Assembly (NCBI GenBank): GCA_023375675.1
Contig: JALQBC010000053.1
Coordinates: forward strand, 1 to 64,000
Length of the DNA: 64,000 nt
DNA from: Cytospora piceicola
Taxonomy: Eukaryota; Ascomycota; Sordariomycetes; Diaporthales; Cytosporaceae
Direction: 5' to 3'
The position numbers and the translations under genes were made by a program. How positions within the stretch are numbered: position 1 is the first letter of the stretch; each line of letters starts with the position of its first letter. Shown piece by piece: positions 47,760 to 57,829 of this stretch. Under the pieces are notes generated by a model that did not search any database, had not been told where the DNA came from, and saw nothing but the letters and a program-made list of their open reading frames with translations.

Positions 47760-50027
47760 CTAGGCGCTACTATCCGTCATCAGGTCCTCCACCCACCCCA
47801 TCTTCTCCCTCCTCTCGTCGCTCACCCTCGCGTACTCCAGCAGCAGCCTCAGCACGTAGATCTGCATGTCCTCCTTCCGGAGCACCCGCTCCGCCCACTC
47901 CTTGCCCGCCGCCGCGATCCTCGAGGCCTGCTCGTCGTGGCCCCTCACCTGCGTCTCCCCGTCGTCGTAGCCCAGGAAGTACTCCATGATGCCGTACCAG
48001 TCGCCGTACCGCGCGTCCATCGGCACAAAGTGCTTCCACGCCATGAGCCTCGAGTCGTGCCACTCCCGGAACAGGGTGGCCTTGATGGGGAGCGACGTCG
48101 ACCGCAGGAAGCCCAGGTACCGGCCGCTGAACGAGTTGCCGTCGATGTCTGGCAGGTACTTCCAGTTGAACTGCTCGGCCAGCATGAGGCCATCCTGCAC
48201 CTCGAAATGTGGGCTCGTGTAGCGGCACCGCCCCCCTGGCTCTTCGTCCGCGCACATGAGGTCTATAAAGGCGACGTCCGCCCAGCTGTCCACCCAGGGC
48301 CCCAGGTTCGTCTGTGGAGGTCCTTCTGCTGAGACCTGCTGTGCCGTGAGGCCGTACGGCGACGGGGGAAGCTCAAAGTTGGCTGGCAGCTCTGTCCACT
48401 CTTCGGCCCGGCTGATCTTGGTGCCGTTGTTCATCGCTACGAACCGGTGTCGCTGGAACGCCCGCCAGTTCGTCTCGCGGTTTCGACCACCGGTCGCGAC
48501 ACCTCGCCAGATGACACCGTCCTTCTTCAGCGACCAGTCCCCGCCATGCTCGCTGCCCCCTGTGAAGCGCTCCTCCTCGTTCCAGTACATGGGCGCGGGC
48601 AATAGGATCTCATTGTTGACAGCGAGCTTGGAGCCGCCGAACATGGGGAACAGGGTTTTGGTCGCCGACACGGTCTGCGGCTCGACAAAGAAACCGTTGA
48701 GGCCTTGGAGGTCCGGTTGGTGGCAGACCTCGGTGGAAAGGCTGTAGTTCGACACGTAGCCCTCGTACTGATGTGGCTCTGCAAAGGCCGGCGTAAACGC
48801 TGGTGTGTGGTTGAAGTCGGACATAATTGCTGCCTTTCGCGTAGGACTGTCGGGGGCGCAGCCGCGTTGGACGATGTTCCAGTAGGGTTCTGCACGCAGA
48901 GAAGAAGCATGTCAGCGACGGTTTCACGTAGTCTCACCTTGCTTGTTGCGGTGACATCACTTACTAGTGCCCTCCCAATTCTTCTCAGGAAGCTGGAAAT
49001 CTCTTTCAGGTCCTTCTCCAGGACTGGCCTGGCTCTCAAACTTGCTGATGACATCCTTGGCCGCCACCATGCCCCTGGACGCACTGGCCTTGTTCATGTA
49101 CTCGTTTATGTCCTCCCAGGGTACCACCAGGCGGGGCTCGTCCATGGCGTTGAGCGCAATGTCCATATCCGGCAGCAAGTGTTCGATGGTCTGGATCATG
49201 TTCAGCCAGATCTGCGTCCAGAACCATTCGCTCCCAGCAGTCGCTTTGCCGTCCCTGATGTTGATGGTCATCTCGTAGTCCCATGCGCCCTTGCGGATCT
49301 CGTGCGAAGAGAGCGCCCAGAAGGGCTCCAGGTCGTGATAGATCTGGTCCCAGAAATCCTCAACCATGACGGCATTACGCTCTGTCGCGAAAGCATACCA
49401 CTGGTCGAAGCCGGGTGGGGGGTGTCGACCGCGGCGCTTGCGGTAAGCGGCGGCAGCGTGCGCGAGGGTATGGGATTCGGAGGAGAGTAGGTCGGCGAAT
49501 TGCTTGTCGGCGATGCTGATGAGGCGATCGATAGGGTGTGGGCCTTTGTTTGAGGATGATGACTGTGGCTGGGACTTGCTATTGCTACTGGTACTGCTAC
49601 TGTCGCTGTCGCTGCCGATGCCAGTGCCAGTGCCGGTGTTGGGCGTCTTGTCGTAGTCACCCTGGAGCACAGCATCTCCTCCTTTTTCATTCGCATCTGT
49701 TATAGGATCTTGGGGCGTTTGAGGTTTGGGCTGGTTGATATCGTGCTGTTCCTTGGCGCTGTGATCGAGAGGCTGCTCTCCAGTCTTGCCTACAGGGCTC
49801 TGACGGTTCACCTCGATTGGTGACGGCTGTTGTGCGGGTGGTGGTATGGTATTCTCTAGCGCGTCGTAGGATGTAGGTATCGACGTGATCTGGTCTTGAG
49901 GTGGACTGAAATAGTAGAAGAGGGTGACGAGGATGATTGCGGGTACGAGGTATCGCAAGATGGCAGAGGGCCGGCGAGGGAATGCCGCGGAGCGCATCTT
50001 GTGTGGAATCATGGCGCCCCAAGGCAT
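47760..50027 (-). CDS. GT90 (CAP10/LPS-type) glycosyltransferase, Golgi type II
   Basis: Two exons on minus: 50027-48965 and 48889-47760, with a 75-nt phase-1 intron (GTAAGT...CAG), 730 residues. A single membrane anchor near residues 22-40 (AILRYLVPAIILVTLFYYF) follows a short basic head, the type II layout of Golgi transferases. A Ser/Gln-rich stem comes next (about 41-170). The luminal domain carries the GT90 signature: PYWNIVQRGCAPDSP across the splice, NWKYLPDIDGNSFSGRYLGF and LRSTSLPIKATLFREWHDSR, then HFVPMDARYGDWYGIMEYF. Relatives include the Cryptococcus beta-1,2-xylosyltransferase Cxt1; donor and acceptor here are unknown. Start: the ATG at 50027 (MPWGAM); the ATG at 50012 or 49997 would also keep the anchor. 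Confidence 0.88.
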
Positions 50028-51762
50028 GGGCACATTCTTATGGACGAGTGGGAGTCGCGACTAGAGACAGCCCGTGTCGAGAGTAGGAGAAATGGGCGAG
50101 ACAAAGGGGTGGTAGGGCAGGTCGTGGTCGTGATTAGGTCGTCGTCGTCGGCGAAGAAAGAGGGAAAGGGCCGACGTAGGTATAAGTACGGCGCACGATG
50201 AGGGATCGACAGAAGGTCAAGGAGAGGATTGTCGCCGGATTGTTACGCCGGATTGGACGGGGATAATTGATGATCTGTGCCGCTGTCGAAGTCTGGTTTG
50301 GATGAATATCAAGAAGATGGCGTCATTATTCGTTCGCTTGGCCGCTGAAGAGAGGAAGGCACAACACAACACAACACAATAGCTGACAGTGCTGACTGGC
50401 AAGCTTTATTTACTCAAATGCCAAGGTGGTTGAGGTGGTGAGACGGTGAATTGGGTCAGTCAAGGTGCCAACCTTTACCTTGGAAAGTTGGGTTATTGGT
50501 GGCGCCAATGCTGGGGAAATGTGAAGGAGCTTGGCAGGCCGCAGAAAGGTACGGGCGCGAAGTACGGGGTATGTACCAAGTACCTGGCTCGGGTAGCTAC
50601 ATGCTATGGGCCAAACCCGTACTATGGACCGTAGTCTAGGCTCTAGAACCCTTGGGAAGACCTTTGAGAAGCTTTGGCGTGCCGAACGAAGGCTAGACGC
50701 TGCAGGGCTGTTCCTTCTTACTGCGTAGTGTAGACTTGCCCAGGCGGCCCAAGGCGGTCCAGGCGTTCCAGGCGGTCCAGACTGGGGGATGTGATTGGTG
50801 ATTGGGGTCCGTATTAGGTACCTAGGTACCTACGTACCTACCGTAGACAGCGTCGTATGTAAGCATCCTCAGGTACGGCAATCACGCAGCGCCCCGTTCC
50901 AAGCCGCCGTTTCACTTTTAGAGCTAGTGAGCACTGACAGGTTTGGCTGGCGGGCAGGTAGGCAGGTAGGCAGGCAGGTAGGCAGGCAGGTAGGCAGGCA
51001 GGGTGGTGTCAAATAACATACTAAGTACTTACTTACCCAGGTACCTACCCAGGCAAATATCTTCCTAGGTCGGTGAATAGGTACTCCTGGTACTTAAGTA
51101 CTCAGGTAGGTAAGTAGGTACATACCTAGGTAGGTGGTGAGTGGTCGGAAGAACACGCTGGGCACGCTGGGCCCCCTGGAAATGCAAGCCCCTGAGTCGA
51201 GCCTCAAATGCACACTAATAATGCCAGCAGCCAAATGTCATATCATAATTTTGGGAGAATACGACGTCCAGCAGTCATAAACTGTGTAGAAAGATATGAG
51301 GACATCCCAGTTATACGACAATACCCACGGGCTGCAACCCTCGCTGCTTCTTGGGTTGAGAGCCGTTACATACTGCGAGGACGGTATAAATATGTGCACC
51401 TCAACTAACATAAGTAATTGATTCGATCGTTTTTGCTTATTCCTGATGATTTTGCACCGGTAACAACCGAAAGACCAGTACCATGTTTGACAGGTGTTAC
51501 GAGACAACGGAGCGGGGCAATTGGGATGTGAATCATGATCCATTCATGAGTGAGTACAAGTACAACGGCGACACACTGTTATTTCCCGCCGTATCTCTCT
51601 CTCATCAGGGCCGAATTTGCTACCTACATATGTACCAAGGTATCTACAGAATGTGAGAATCACCGGAACTGTGCAAAGTGATACAAGTTGGGCAATATCT
51701 TGCGATACATTTGGACGTACTATTCTATGTCTTCTAACCCGCTATGAGTATTATACAGACAC
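50028..51762. other. Intergenic spacer with CCTAGGTACC words and a GGCAGGTA repeat
   Basis: Holds the promoter of the GT90 gene and the 3' flank of the next minus-strand gene. The palindromic words TACCTAGGTA / GGTACCTAGG recur at 50817-50840, 51055-51070 and 51120-51135. A GGCAGGTA-type tandem lies at 50951-51003. No gene was recognised. Confidence 0.5.
50951..51003. repeat. GGCAGGTA/GGCAGGCA tandem repeat
   Basis: About six imperfect 8-12 bp units of GTAGGCAGGCAG. Confidence 0.85.
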
Positions 51763-53826
51763 CTAGAAAGCATCCATAGTATTATTCCCCATCAGCGAGC
51801 CCGTCCCCTCACCATCAGACAGGATCGAGCTCTCGTCGATCAGCTTCTCGTCCGCCAGCCGGCCCACGAGCTCCGCGTAGGTAGGCCTGAACGGCCACTT
51901 CATGAACTCCTCCAGCACCTCCATGAGCTGGCCCTCGTTGGCCGCGCGCGCCCCCACCGCGCCCTCGCCGAACAGCGGCGACCCGCCGTGCTCCGGGTCG
52001 CTCAGCTTCGGGCACAGCGGCGTGATGCCCTCGGACGTCCCCGGCCACACCTGGTCCAGCAGCTTCGGGATGGGCTCCCGCACCGACTGCAGCACCACGC
52101 TCAGGATCATGTCGAAGATGTCGCCCGCGTTGTTGGTCCCGGGCCCGATGGCCCGCAGGCTCGCGTGCATCCCCTTGGGCTGCATGTCGAGCAGCGTGCA
52201 CGCCACGTTGGGGTAGAAGTCGGTCGCCTTGACCGGCAGCGGCTCGTACGGCCTCCGGTCCCACATCATGAGCGGGCCGAGGTGGTCCGGCTGCCGCAGC
52301 GAGTGCAGCTGGTCCTGCATCAGCTTGACCTGCGCCAGCATGTACTCGGGAAGCGCGTCGCACGCCGCGTTGTAATCCTCGTTGAGCTTCCTGGCATTTT
52401 CCAGCAGCTTGTCGGCCGTTGCCTTCCCCTTGGCCTGGGCCCGTAGACCCTTCTTGTATGCCTCGGTCACCGTTTCATATTTCCGCGTGAACTCCAAGAG
52501 CCGTGTGGCTCGCTTCTCCAGCCAGCCGCTGTAGGCCCTGAGCATTTTGAAGCGCGTGTAGATCGGCGCCTTCGTGTCAAAGACACCTTGTTCGTACTGT
52601 TCTCGCAGGACCTCCAGCTCCTTGTGGAACGACTTCTCGTATATGGCCGATTCCTCAGTGAGCGGTACGGGCTTGTCCAAAGGAAGCCCGGACTCGAGGA
52701 ACAGCCTCATCATCCGCGTCTCCCGTCCTTCCGGTGTGACGAAACCTCCCTCCTTCATCCGGACCAGGGTCTGCCGTATGCTCTCCATCTCCATCTGTTT
52801 CGGCCGGAGCCTCAGACCCCGGCTCTTGGATTCTGGCTCTTCGTCGTCAAGCGTACTGTCCGCACCGGCCACCTCGCCGATATATCCAGTGATCAGCTCC
52901 CCCTCGATGGCCAGCTTCTTCCTCTGCTGGATGGTCCGCGGCAATATGCCTCCTTTCTCATCGTCCGGGAGCCATACGAGCATCCGGACCTGGCCATACT
53001 TTTGAAACAGCGTCGACGTGCGGAGGGACGACAGGAGCTGGTAGATAACCATGCGGGACATGGAGTCGAAGAGCATGTATTTCCTCTTGGGATGCATCGC
53101 GAGGTTCATGCTAACTAGTAATGTATCATTTTTGGGAGGGTGTTCCTTCAGGTTCTTCCTGTCGAATTCCTTTTGGTGGGGGAGGTACTCTGGCGTGAGG
53201 ACCTCGGCGAGGTCCTGCCAGACGATACCTGACTTTGGTACCAGCCGGGTGCCTTTGTCTTTGAGGATCGGTTCGAGGAAGGGTGTGTAGAGGGCTTCGT
53301 CGGGCTCGAGGAGCAGGTGGGATCGTGGCTCGACGGCATTGTGGAGGGCTTTGGTGAAGAGACCTGCGCCGGGGTATATCGAGATGAGGTCGCAGCCCTT
53401 GTGGCGTTCGAGAGACGGTTTGAGGTAGTTTATCAAATCGTCGACAAGTTTCTCGTCGACGATGTTCACTCTTGTCCTGTCGCCCATCGGCTTCTCCTCC
53501 TCCTTTTTCTCTACCTTCTTCTTTGGCCTTCCCTTCTTTTTCGCCCCCTTCAATTTATCTTCCTCTTCCGCTTTCTTCGCCTCCTTCTCCTTTTTCATCT
53601 TCGACACGCGCCGGGCAGCAGCTGTGGTAAATACACCCGTCTCCTTCAGCTGCTCGGCCAGCGGAGTGACAGCGTCATAGTAACCGCTACTGGCATTGTT
53701 CCTGGACTTGTCGGACCAACTTTTCCATCTCCGCTGAGGCAGAAGACTGTTGGCGGCGTTCAGACGGGCATGGGGCCGTAGCGTGATAAATAGAGCTCGT
53801 CCATTACCGCGACTTGGCTGAAACAT
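51763..53826 (-). CDS. MTF1: Mitochondrial transcription factor B-like protein (Mtf1 / rRNA dimethylase fold)
   Basis: Single exon of 687 residues, ATG at 53826. The first ~35 residues are Arg/Ser-rich with few acids and end in RRWKS, a plausible mitochondrial targeting sequence. A long charged KKEKEAKKAEEE segment (about 75-112, coiled or disordered) comes before a methyltransferase-like core. There, LISIYPGAGLFTKALHN (about 147-163) corresponds to the S-adenosylmethionine loop, and HLLLEPDEALYTPFLEPIL to the following acidic strand. The length and layout fit the long filamentous-fungal relatives of Mtf1, the initiation factor of the mitochondrial RNA polymerase, rather than the short yeast protein. 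The loop is not a clean GxGxG, so methylation activity is doubtful. The neighbour on the other strand is also mitochondrial by prediction. Confidence 0.8.
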   Translation of the reverse strand: MFQPSRGNGRALFITLRPHARLNAANSLLPQRRWKSWSDKSRNNASSGYYDAVTPLAEQLKETGVFTTAAARRVSKMKKEKEAKKAEEEDKLKGAKKKGRPKKKVEKKEEEKPMGDRTRVNIVDEKLVDDLINYLKPSLERHKGCDLISIYPGAGLFTKALHNAVEPRSHLLLEPDEALYTPFLEPILKDKGTRLVPKSGIVWQDLAEVLTPEYLPHQKEFDRKNLKEHPPKNDTLLVSMNLAMHPKRKYMLFDSMSRMVIYQLLSSLRTSTLFQKYGQVRMLVWLPDDEKGGILPRTIQQRKKLAIEGELITGYIGEVAGADSTLDDEEPESKSRGLRLRPKQMEMESIRQTLVRMKEGGFVTPEGRETRMMRLFLESGLPLDKPVPLTEESAIYEKSFHKELEVLREQYEQGVFDTKAPIYTRFKMLRAYSGWLEKRATRLLEFTRKYETVTEAYKKGLRAQAKGKATADKLLENARKLNEDYNAACDALPEYMLAQVKLMQDQLHSLRQPDHLGPLMMWDRRPYEPLPVKATDFYPNVACTLLDMQPKGMHASLRAIGPGTNNAGDIFDMILSVVLQSVREPIPKLLDQVWPGTSEGITPLCPKLSDPEHGGSPLFGEGAVGARAANEGQLMEVLEEFMKWPFRPTYAELVGRLADEKLIDESSILSDGEGTGSLMGNNTMDAF

Positions 53827-54999
53827 GAATATAGTGGTGAGATAATAGATGAGAGGGTGGAAACAGTTTTATGCGGGAAAATCAATAAATGAGAAGATCT
53901 TCTTGTCCGGCGGCGGCGCATTGCATCAACAATGTCTTCGGTCCCGTTGCCGGCTCCAAATTTATATGACCGGCAGAATCGAGAGAGACTAGAAGGCGGT
54001 GTGGGTACTGTACATACCGCCTTTCAAGACTGGGCTGCGTATGGCCAGACATGAATTTCCATGGGGTCTCACGGCTGTGCTTACCTACCCAGGTACCTAG
54101 GTACTTAAGTACATACATGCAGATGCAACTAATCACCTGGGCAGACTCGACGGTGAGGCTTTGGGACAAACTTTGATCAATGCAGCAAGAGCATGCAGCC
54201 TTTATATAAACTTCGTGATAAGAAGACAAGACGGCACACTAATGACATCCATAGATCCTTGAAGATGCAGATGCAACTTACTTACCTACTTACCTACTTA
54301 CGAATTAAGTTAGTTACTTAGTTGAATAGTTATTCCCCCTTCTCTTTAACTATTTTAGAGCTCAAATAACCCTAACCCCTTATAGATTTTAATATAGCTT
54401 ATATATACTTCCTATTAGTACTAAGCGGTTTTAAGGGCGAAATCGGTTTATCAGTTAATAGGCCGTTATTATAAGGATGGTTAATAGGCGAAAAGTGCTA
54501 ATAAACTACTTAAAGAATAAGACAGCGCTTGCGTATGTAAAGGAAAGAAGTATATGTGCATGTTACAGGAGCGCCTTGCGGCGACGTTGCCGTCTTTATA
54601 AGTGTGAACACTTGAGATCGGCAGCATCGATGCACGGACTATTGAGGTGTAAGCACGCAGCAAGGAGCTAAGCCAACAGAGGGATGTGCGCTGGAGCATA
54701 CACAAATAATACTGAATCTTCGAAGTGGCTGTGACAGTGTTGCTAGCATAAATGGCGATGAACACAAAGGAAAAGCCCGGAGATTTGCCGGTTCCTCATA
54801 ACCCTGAAGATTGAAGATGTTGTGCTGGGGGGGGGGGGGGCGATGACTGGCTGGTGGTGGCAAACAATAGTATTACATAATCGCCGACATCGTCTTCAAC
54901 TCCAAACTCTGGGGCGGCAACATTGAATCCGCCGTCTTCAACAACAACGGCGTCCCATACCTCGTCGACGCTTACAGTGAATCCAAGGGCGTGTCCACC
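53827..54999. other. Spacer with a RIP-mutated islet (about 54280-54540)
   Basis: Starts as the promoter of the Mtf1-like gene, with CCCAGGTACCTAGGTACTTAAG words at 54090-54112. It then holds a CTTACTTACC tandem (54275-54300) running into AT-rich, CpA/TpG-poor DNA until about 54540, a poly-G run at 54827-54839, and the open frame that leads into the MRX7-like gene. The islet looks like a small transposon remnant. Confidence 0.55.
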
Positions 55000-55448
55000 A
55001 TGGTGTTCTGGATGAACCATGCCATCAGAGCATTTCTCGTCTTCGAGGTGAGCATGTCGCTTCCCCTCAACCCTTCGATCACCTGGCCCGTGGACGCCGA
55101 AACCTGACTTATTCTGACCTATTGCTTTCGTAGAACCATATAGTTGCCCAGGTTCGTATGACCAACTTTTCTTATCCTCGAAATCAGATGTTCTAACCTC
55201 AAACACCAAAGATCCTTCGCAGTCCCGGCTTCCACAATGTGGTCCGTCGAATTCATCGCAGAGTCCAAGACCACAAGCATGGTCGCGATCCCCACGAACC
55301 CCTGCGACCCGGCGAGGCCACCGAGTTACCCGGCTCGGAAAGCAGCGGTTCCTTCATGAAGAACTTCGTCGAAGAGCTGGGGAACCAATTCCGGGGTACA
55401 CCGACGAACCCTCCCCCGCCTCCTGGTCCTCCTCGCAAGCCGAGATGA
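55000..55448 (+). CDS. MRX7: Small MRX7-like mitochondrial protein; start uncertain
   Basis: Three exons in phase 0: up to 55047, a micro-exon 55134-55151 (NHIVAQ) and 55212-55448. The joined product reads AIRAFLVFE|NHIVAQ|ILRSPGFHNVVRRIHRRVQ, matching the pattern of MIOREX complex component 7 (L-x-S-P-x-F-H-x-x-V-x-x-I-H-x-x-V). A polar tail with FMKNFVEELGNQFRGTPT and a Pro-rich end follow. From the ATG at 55000 (ACCATGG, an excellent context) the protein has 100 residues. The same frame is open upstream to 54871 with coding character (IADIVFNSKLWGGNIESAVF), but it has ATC where a start would be expected at 54880, and a TAG just before. So the true start is an upstream exon, the internal ATG, or was lost by mutation. 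Confidence 0.55.
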
Positions 55449-55890
55449 AGAACACTTAGTTCGCTTTTGGGCCGCATATTAACAACAAGGAGGAGGATAT
55501 TCCCTAGAGTTGAATCATGGGCTGAAACTGAAGGATGACTTGTCCATAAGAGTTCCAGTACGAGGGCGGAGCGACCTTGTCATGGAGTCACGGAGTCACG
55601 GCAATACGGAGATTGATGAACATCCCAATCCTACAACCAGAAATACGCCAGAGGCGCCGCAGGAAAATGCGTCGCTCTATCCTGCAGGGAAAGTCACTTC
55701 CAAGAGGAAAGACATTCGGGCATCGGCCCTACGGCGAAATCCATGCTGGAGAACACGAGGGAGCAGCACAGTTTACTTGGACCCGGTAGGGATCTGCGCT
55801 CCTGGTGGATGTCGAACTCTGGAAGTAGATGAGTGGGTTGACCAAGCAGTAGGTAGCATTAGAATATTAACGAATAAAGAAGCACCCCCT
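55449..55890. other. Short spacer between convergent genes
   Basis: 3' flank of the MRX7-like and DUF2235 genes. A 128-codon frame at 55510-55896 has no family resemblance. Confidence 0.5.
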
Positions 55891-57829
55891 TCATGACCTA
55901 TCGGAACCACTACGAGCGACTTTCTTCCATACCTCCCCCACTGGATCCCCATGGTTGGCGACACACTCCCACTCTCCCATGCCATATTCTTCAGGCGCGA
56001 TCCTGCAACCCCTTCCACCACCACCAACAATCAGATTTCCAGGACGGTATGTTTTGTCCATCTGCATTCGGCGGAGGACACTCCCGTGGACCCTCACATC
56101 ACTGGGAATGTCTCTGACCTCGCCGCACGGCAGAGGCCAACGGATGGGCTTCCACGATCCATCAGACCGAAGGTCCATTCGACGGAATGGCAGGTACTCC
56201 ATCACCTTCCAGGCGAGAACTGAAGTCAAGGGCATGCCGCAGTCGCGGCTGAGACTGTCATGGGTGCGAGCCACATGGGCTTTCTGCATCAGCTCGTGGA
56301 AAGAAGATGGTCGAGGACCGCCTTCTGTCGTAACGGCCGGACCCGCATCGATGCTGTGTAGCTGGTGTCCTTTTTCTACATCTGGTGAGGCGAGATGGCT
56401 AGCCGTGTCGATGCGGATGTCAGGAACAACGACTGGCTCTCGGGGTTGAAGTCCGGGTGTGTTCATCAAGACCTCACTGCACCCCATGGCCACAACCTTC
56501 CCCATATCAAAGCAGAGGCCGGCTCTCATCGCCTCGCGGACCATCCAAACTAGCGGCACATGACTGGCACTCTTGGTGTGCGGCTCAACTTCCCATCCGC
56601 CGCCAACGTCGCCGTGCCCTCCAGCAAACCATACCTCGTCGATGTCTTGCTGTGCATCGTTCTCGTACTCATAGTCCTTATCCCCATAGTCTTTTGTCGG
56701 ACCGAATTGTGAGACAATTGACGCACCATCACCGGCCGTGCGATGAGTTGTGCGAGACTTGGAGCGCGAAGGTGCACGATACGGCGCCTGTTCTTCCGGC
56801 TGGTCAGGCTGGGGAAGGGCAAGTTGACGCGGCTGGCGACCACGGTGCTCTTTCTCAACGACACCAGGCTTGCTATTCGTTGTCTCCGACGTGGGTCGAT
56901 GTCGATACTTCTGATGCATGTTATGCATCATCTGGCCCATCCCGTCCAAGGTGTGCTCATAGTGGTGCTGCTTGTGCTTCCTCCCGCCTTGGCTCTGGTA
57001 CATCAAATCCTGGCGAAACTTCGCCCTCCTCTCGTCTATACTAACAGCATGACGGATCACCTTGGCCGAGCTCCGCGACGTATAGGGGAACTTACTCCTC
57101 TCCATCCATGCCGTCTCAAACCTCGGCACGGAGTTGACCGTGTCAAACAGCCCCAAGAACTGGATCCTCCTCACAGGCCTGGAGAAAGTCTCGCGGAAGC
57201 CCTTCATAAACTCATGCATCTGCCTCTTCTTCTTCTGTTCCTCAGGGTCATCCCCGGCCGCCGTCCGCCGGCACTCCCACTGCGCAAAGGCCTTCCACGC
57301 AAACGAAACCATCTCTTCGTTCCCGTGGCTCAGCAGCCCGACGTGGTCCAGCATCTCGGCCAAAAAGCGCGCAATATACGCCCCGCGACTGAAGCCGAAG
57401 ATGTAGATCTCGTCGCCTGGGCTGTAGAACCTCATAAGGAACCGGTACCCGCCGACGACGTGATGGTCAAACGAGGACCCCACGGCGCTGTCCTTGGCTT
57501 TCATGTACCAGGAGCGGAAGCGGCTGCTGATGGAGGTGTGTGAGAGGGACTTGGAGACTACGTATGTGCCTATGCCGGCTATACTCATGGAAGTGAGTAT
57601 GTCAGCCCTGGCTTGGTGATGACGAGGGAGGCATGCTTGGGTGCTATTGCTTACGCTGGTAATAGTGGTACTGGTCATCGGCAGTGCGGTCCAACATCCT
57701 GTAAATCTTGAGGATATTGGAATCGCTATCATTGCCATTGAACCTGTTCCCAGTGCCATCGAAGCACAGGACAAGTTTGCGAGGCTTGTGTCGTCGCTCT
57801 GGGGCTGCGCTCATGTTTCTGTCCATCAT
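55891..57829 (-). CDS. DUF2235 alpha/beta-hydrolase (Tle1-phospholipase-like)
   Basis: Two exons on minus: 57829-57655 and 57578-55891, with a 76-nt phase-1 intron (GTAAGC...TAG), 620 residues. Splicing restores YYQ|PGIGTYVVSKSL, typical of the family. Marks in order are LVLCFDGTGN at residues 19-28, FGFSRGAYIARFLAEML with the nucleophile Ser122 in G-F-S-R-G, FLGLFDTVNS, and DEVWFAGGHGDVGGGW. The last has Gly where many relatives have pG-x-H-s-DVGGGY, but keeps the catalytic-type HxDVGG. A low-complexity charged insert (about 250-350) lies between core parts. The family includes bacterial type VI secretion phospholipases Tle1; fungal members are mostly uncharacterised and the substrate is unknown. 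No signal peptide, so cytosolic. The first of two adjacent ATGs was taken; the ATG at 57814 is also possible. Confidence 0.88.
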
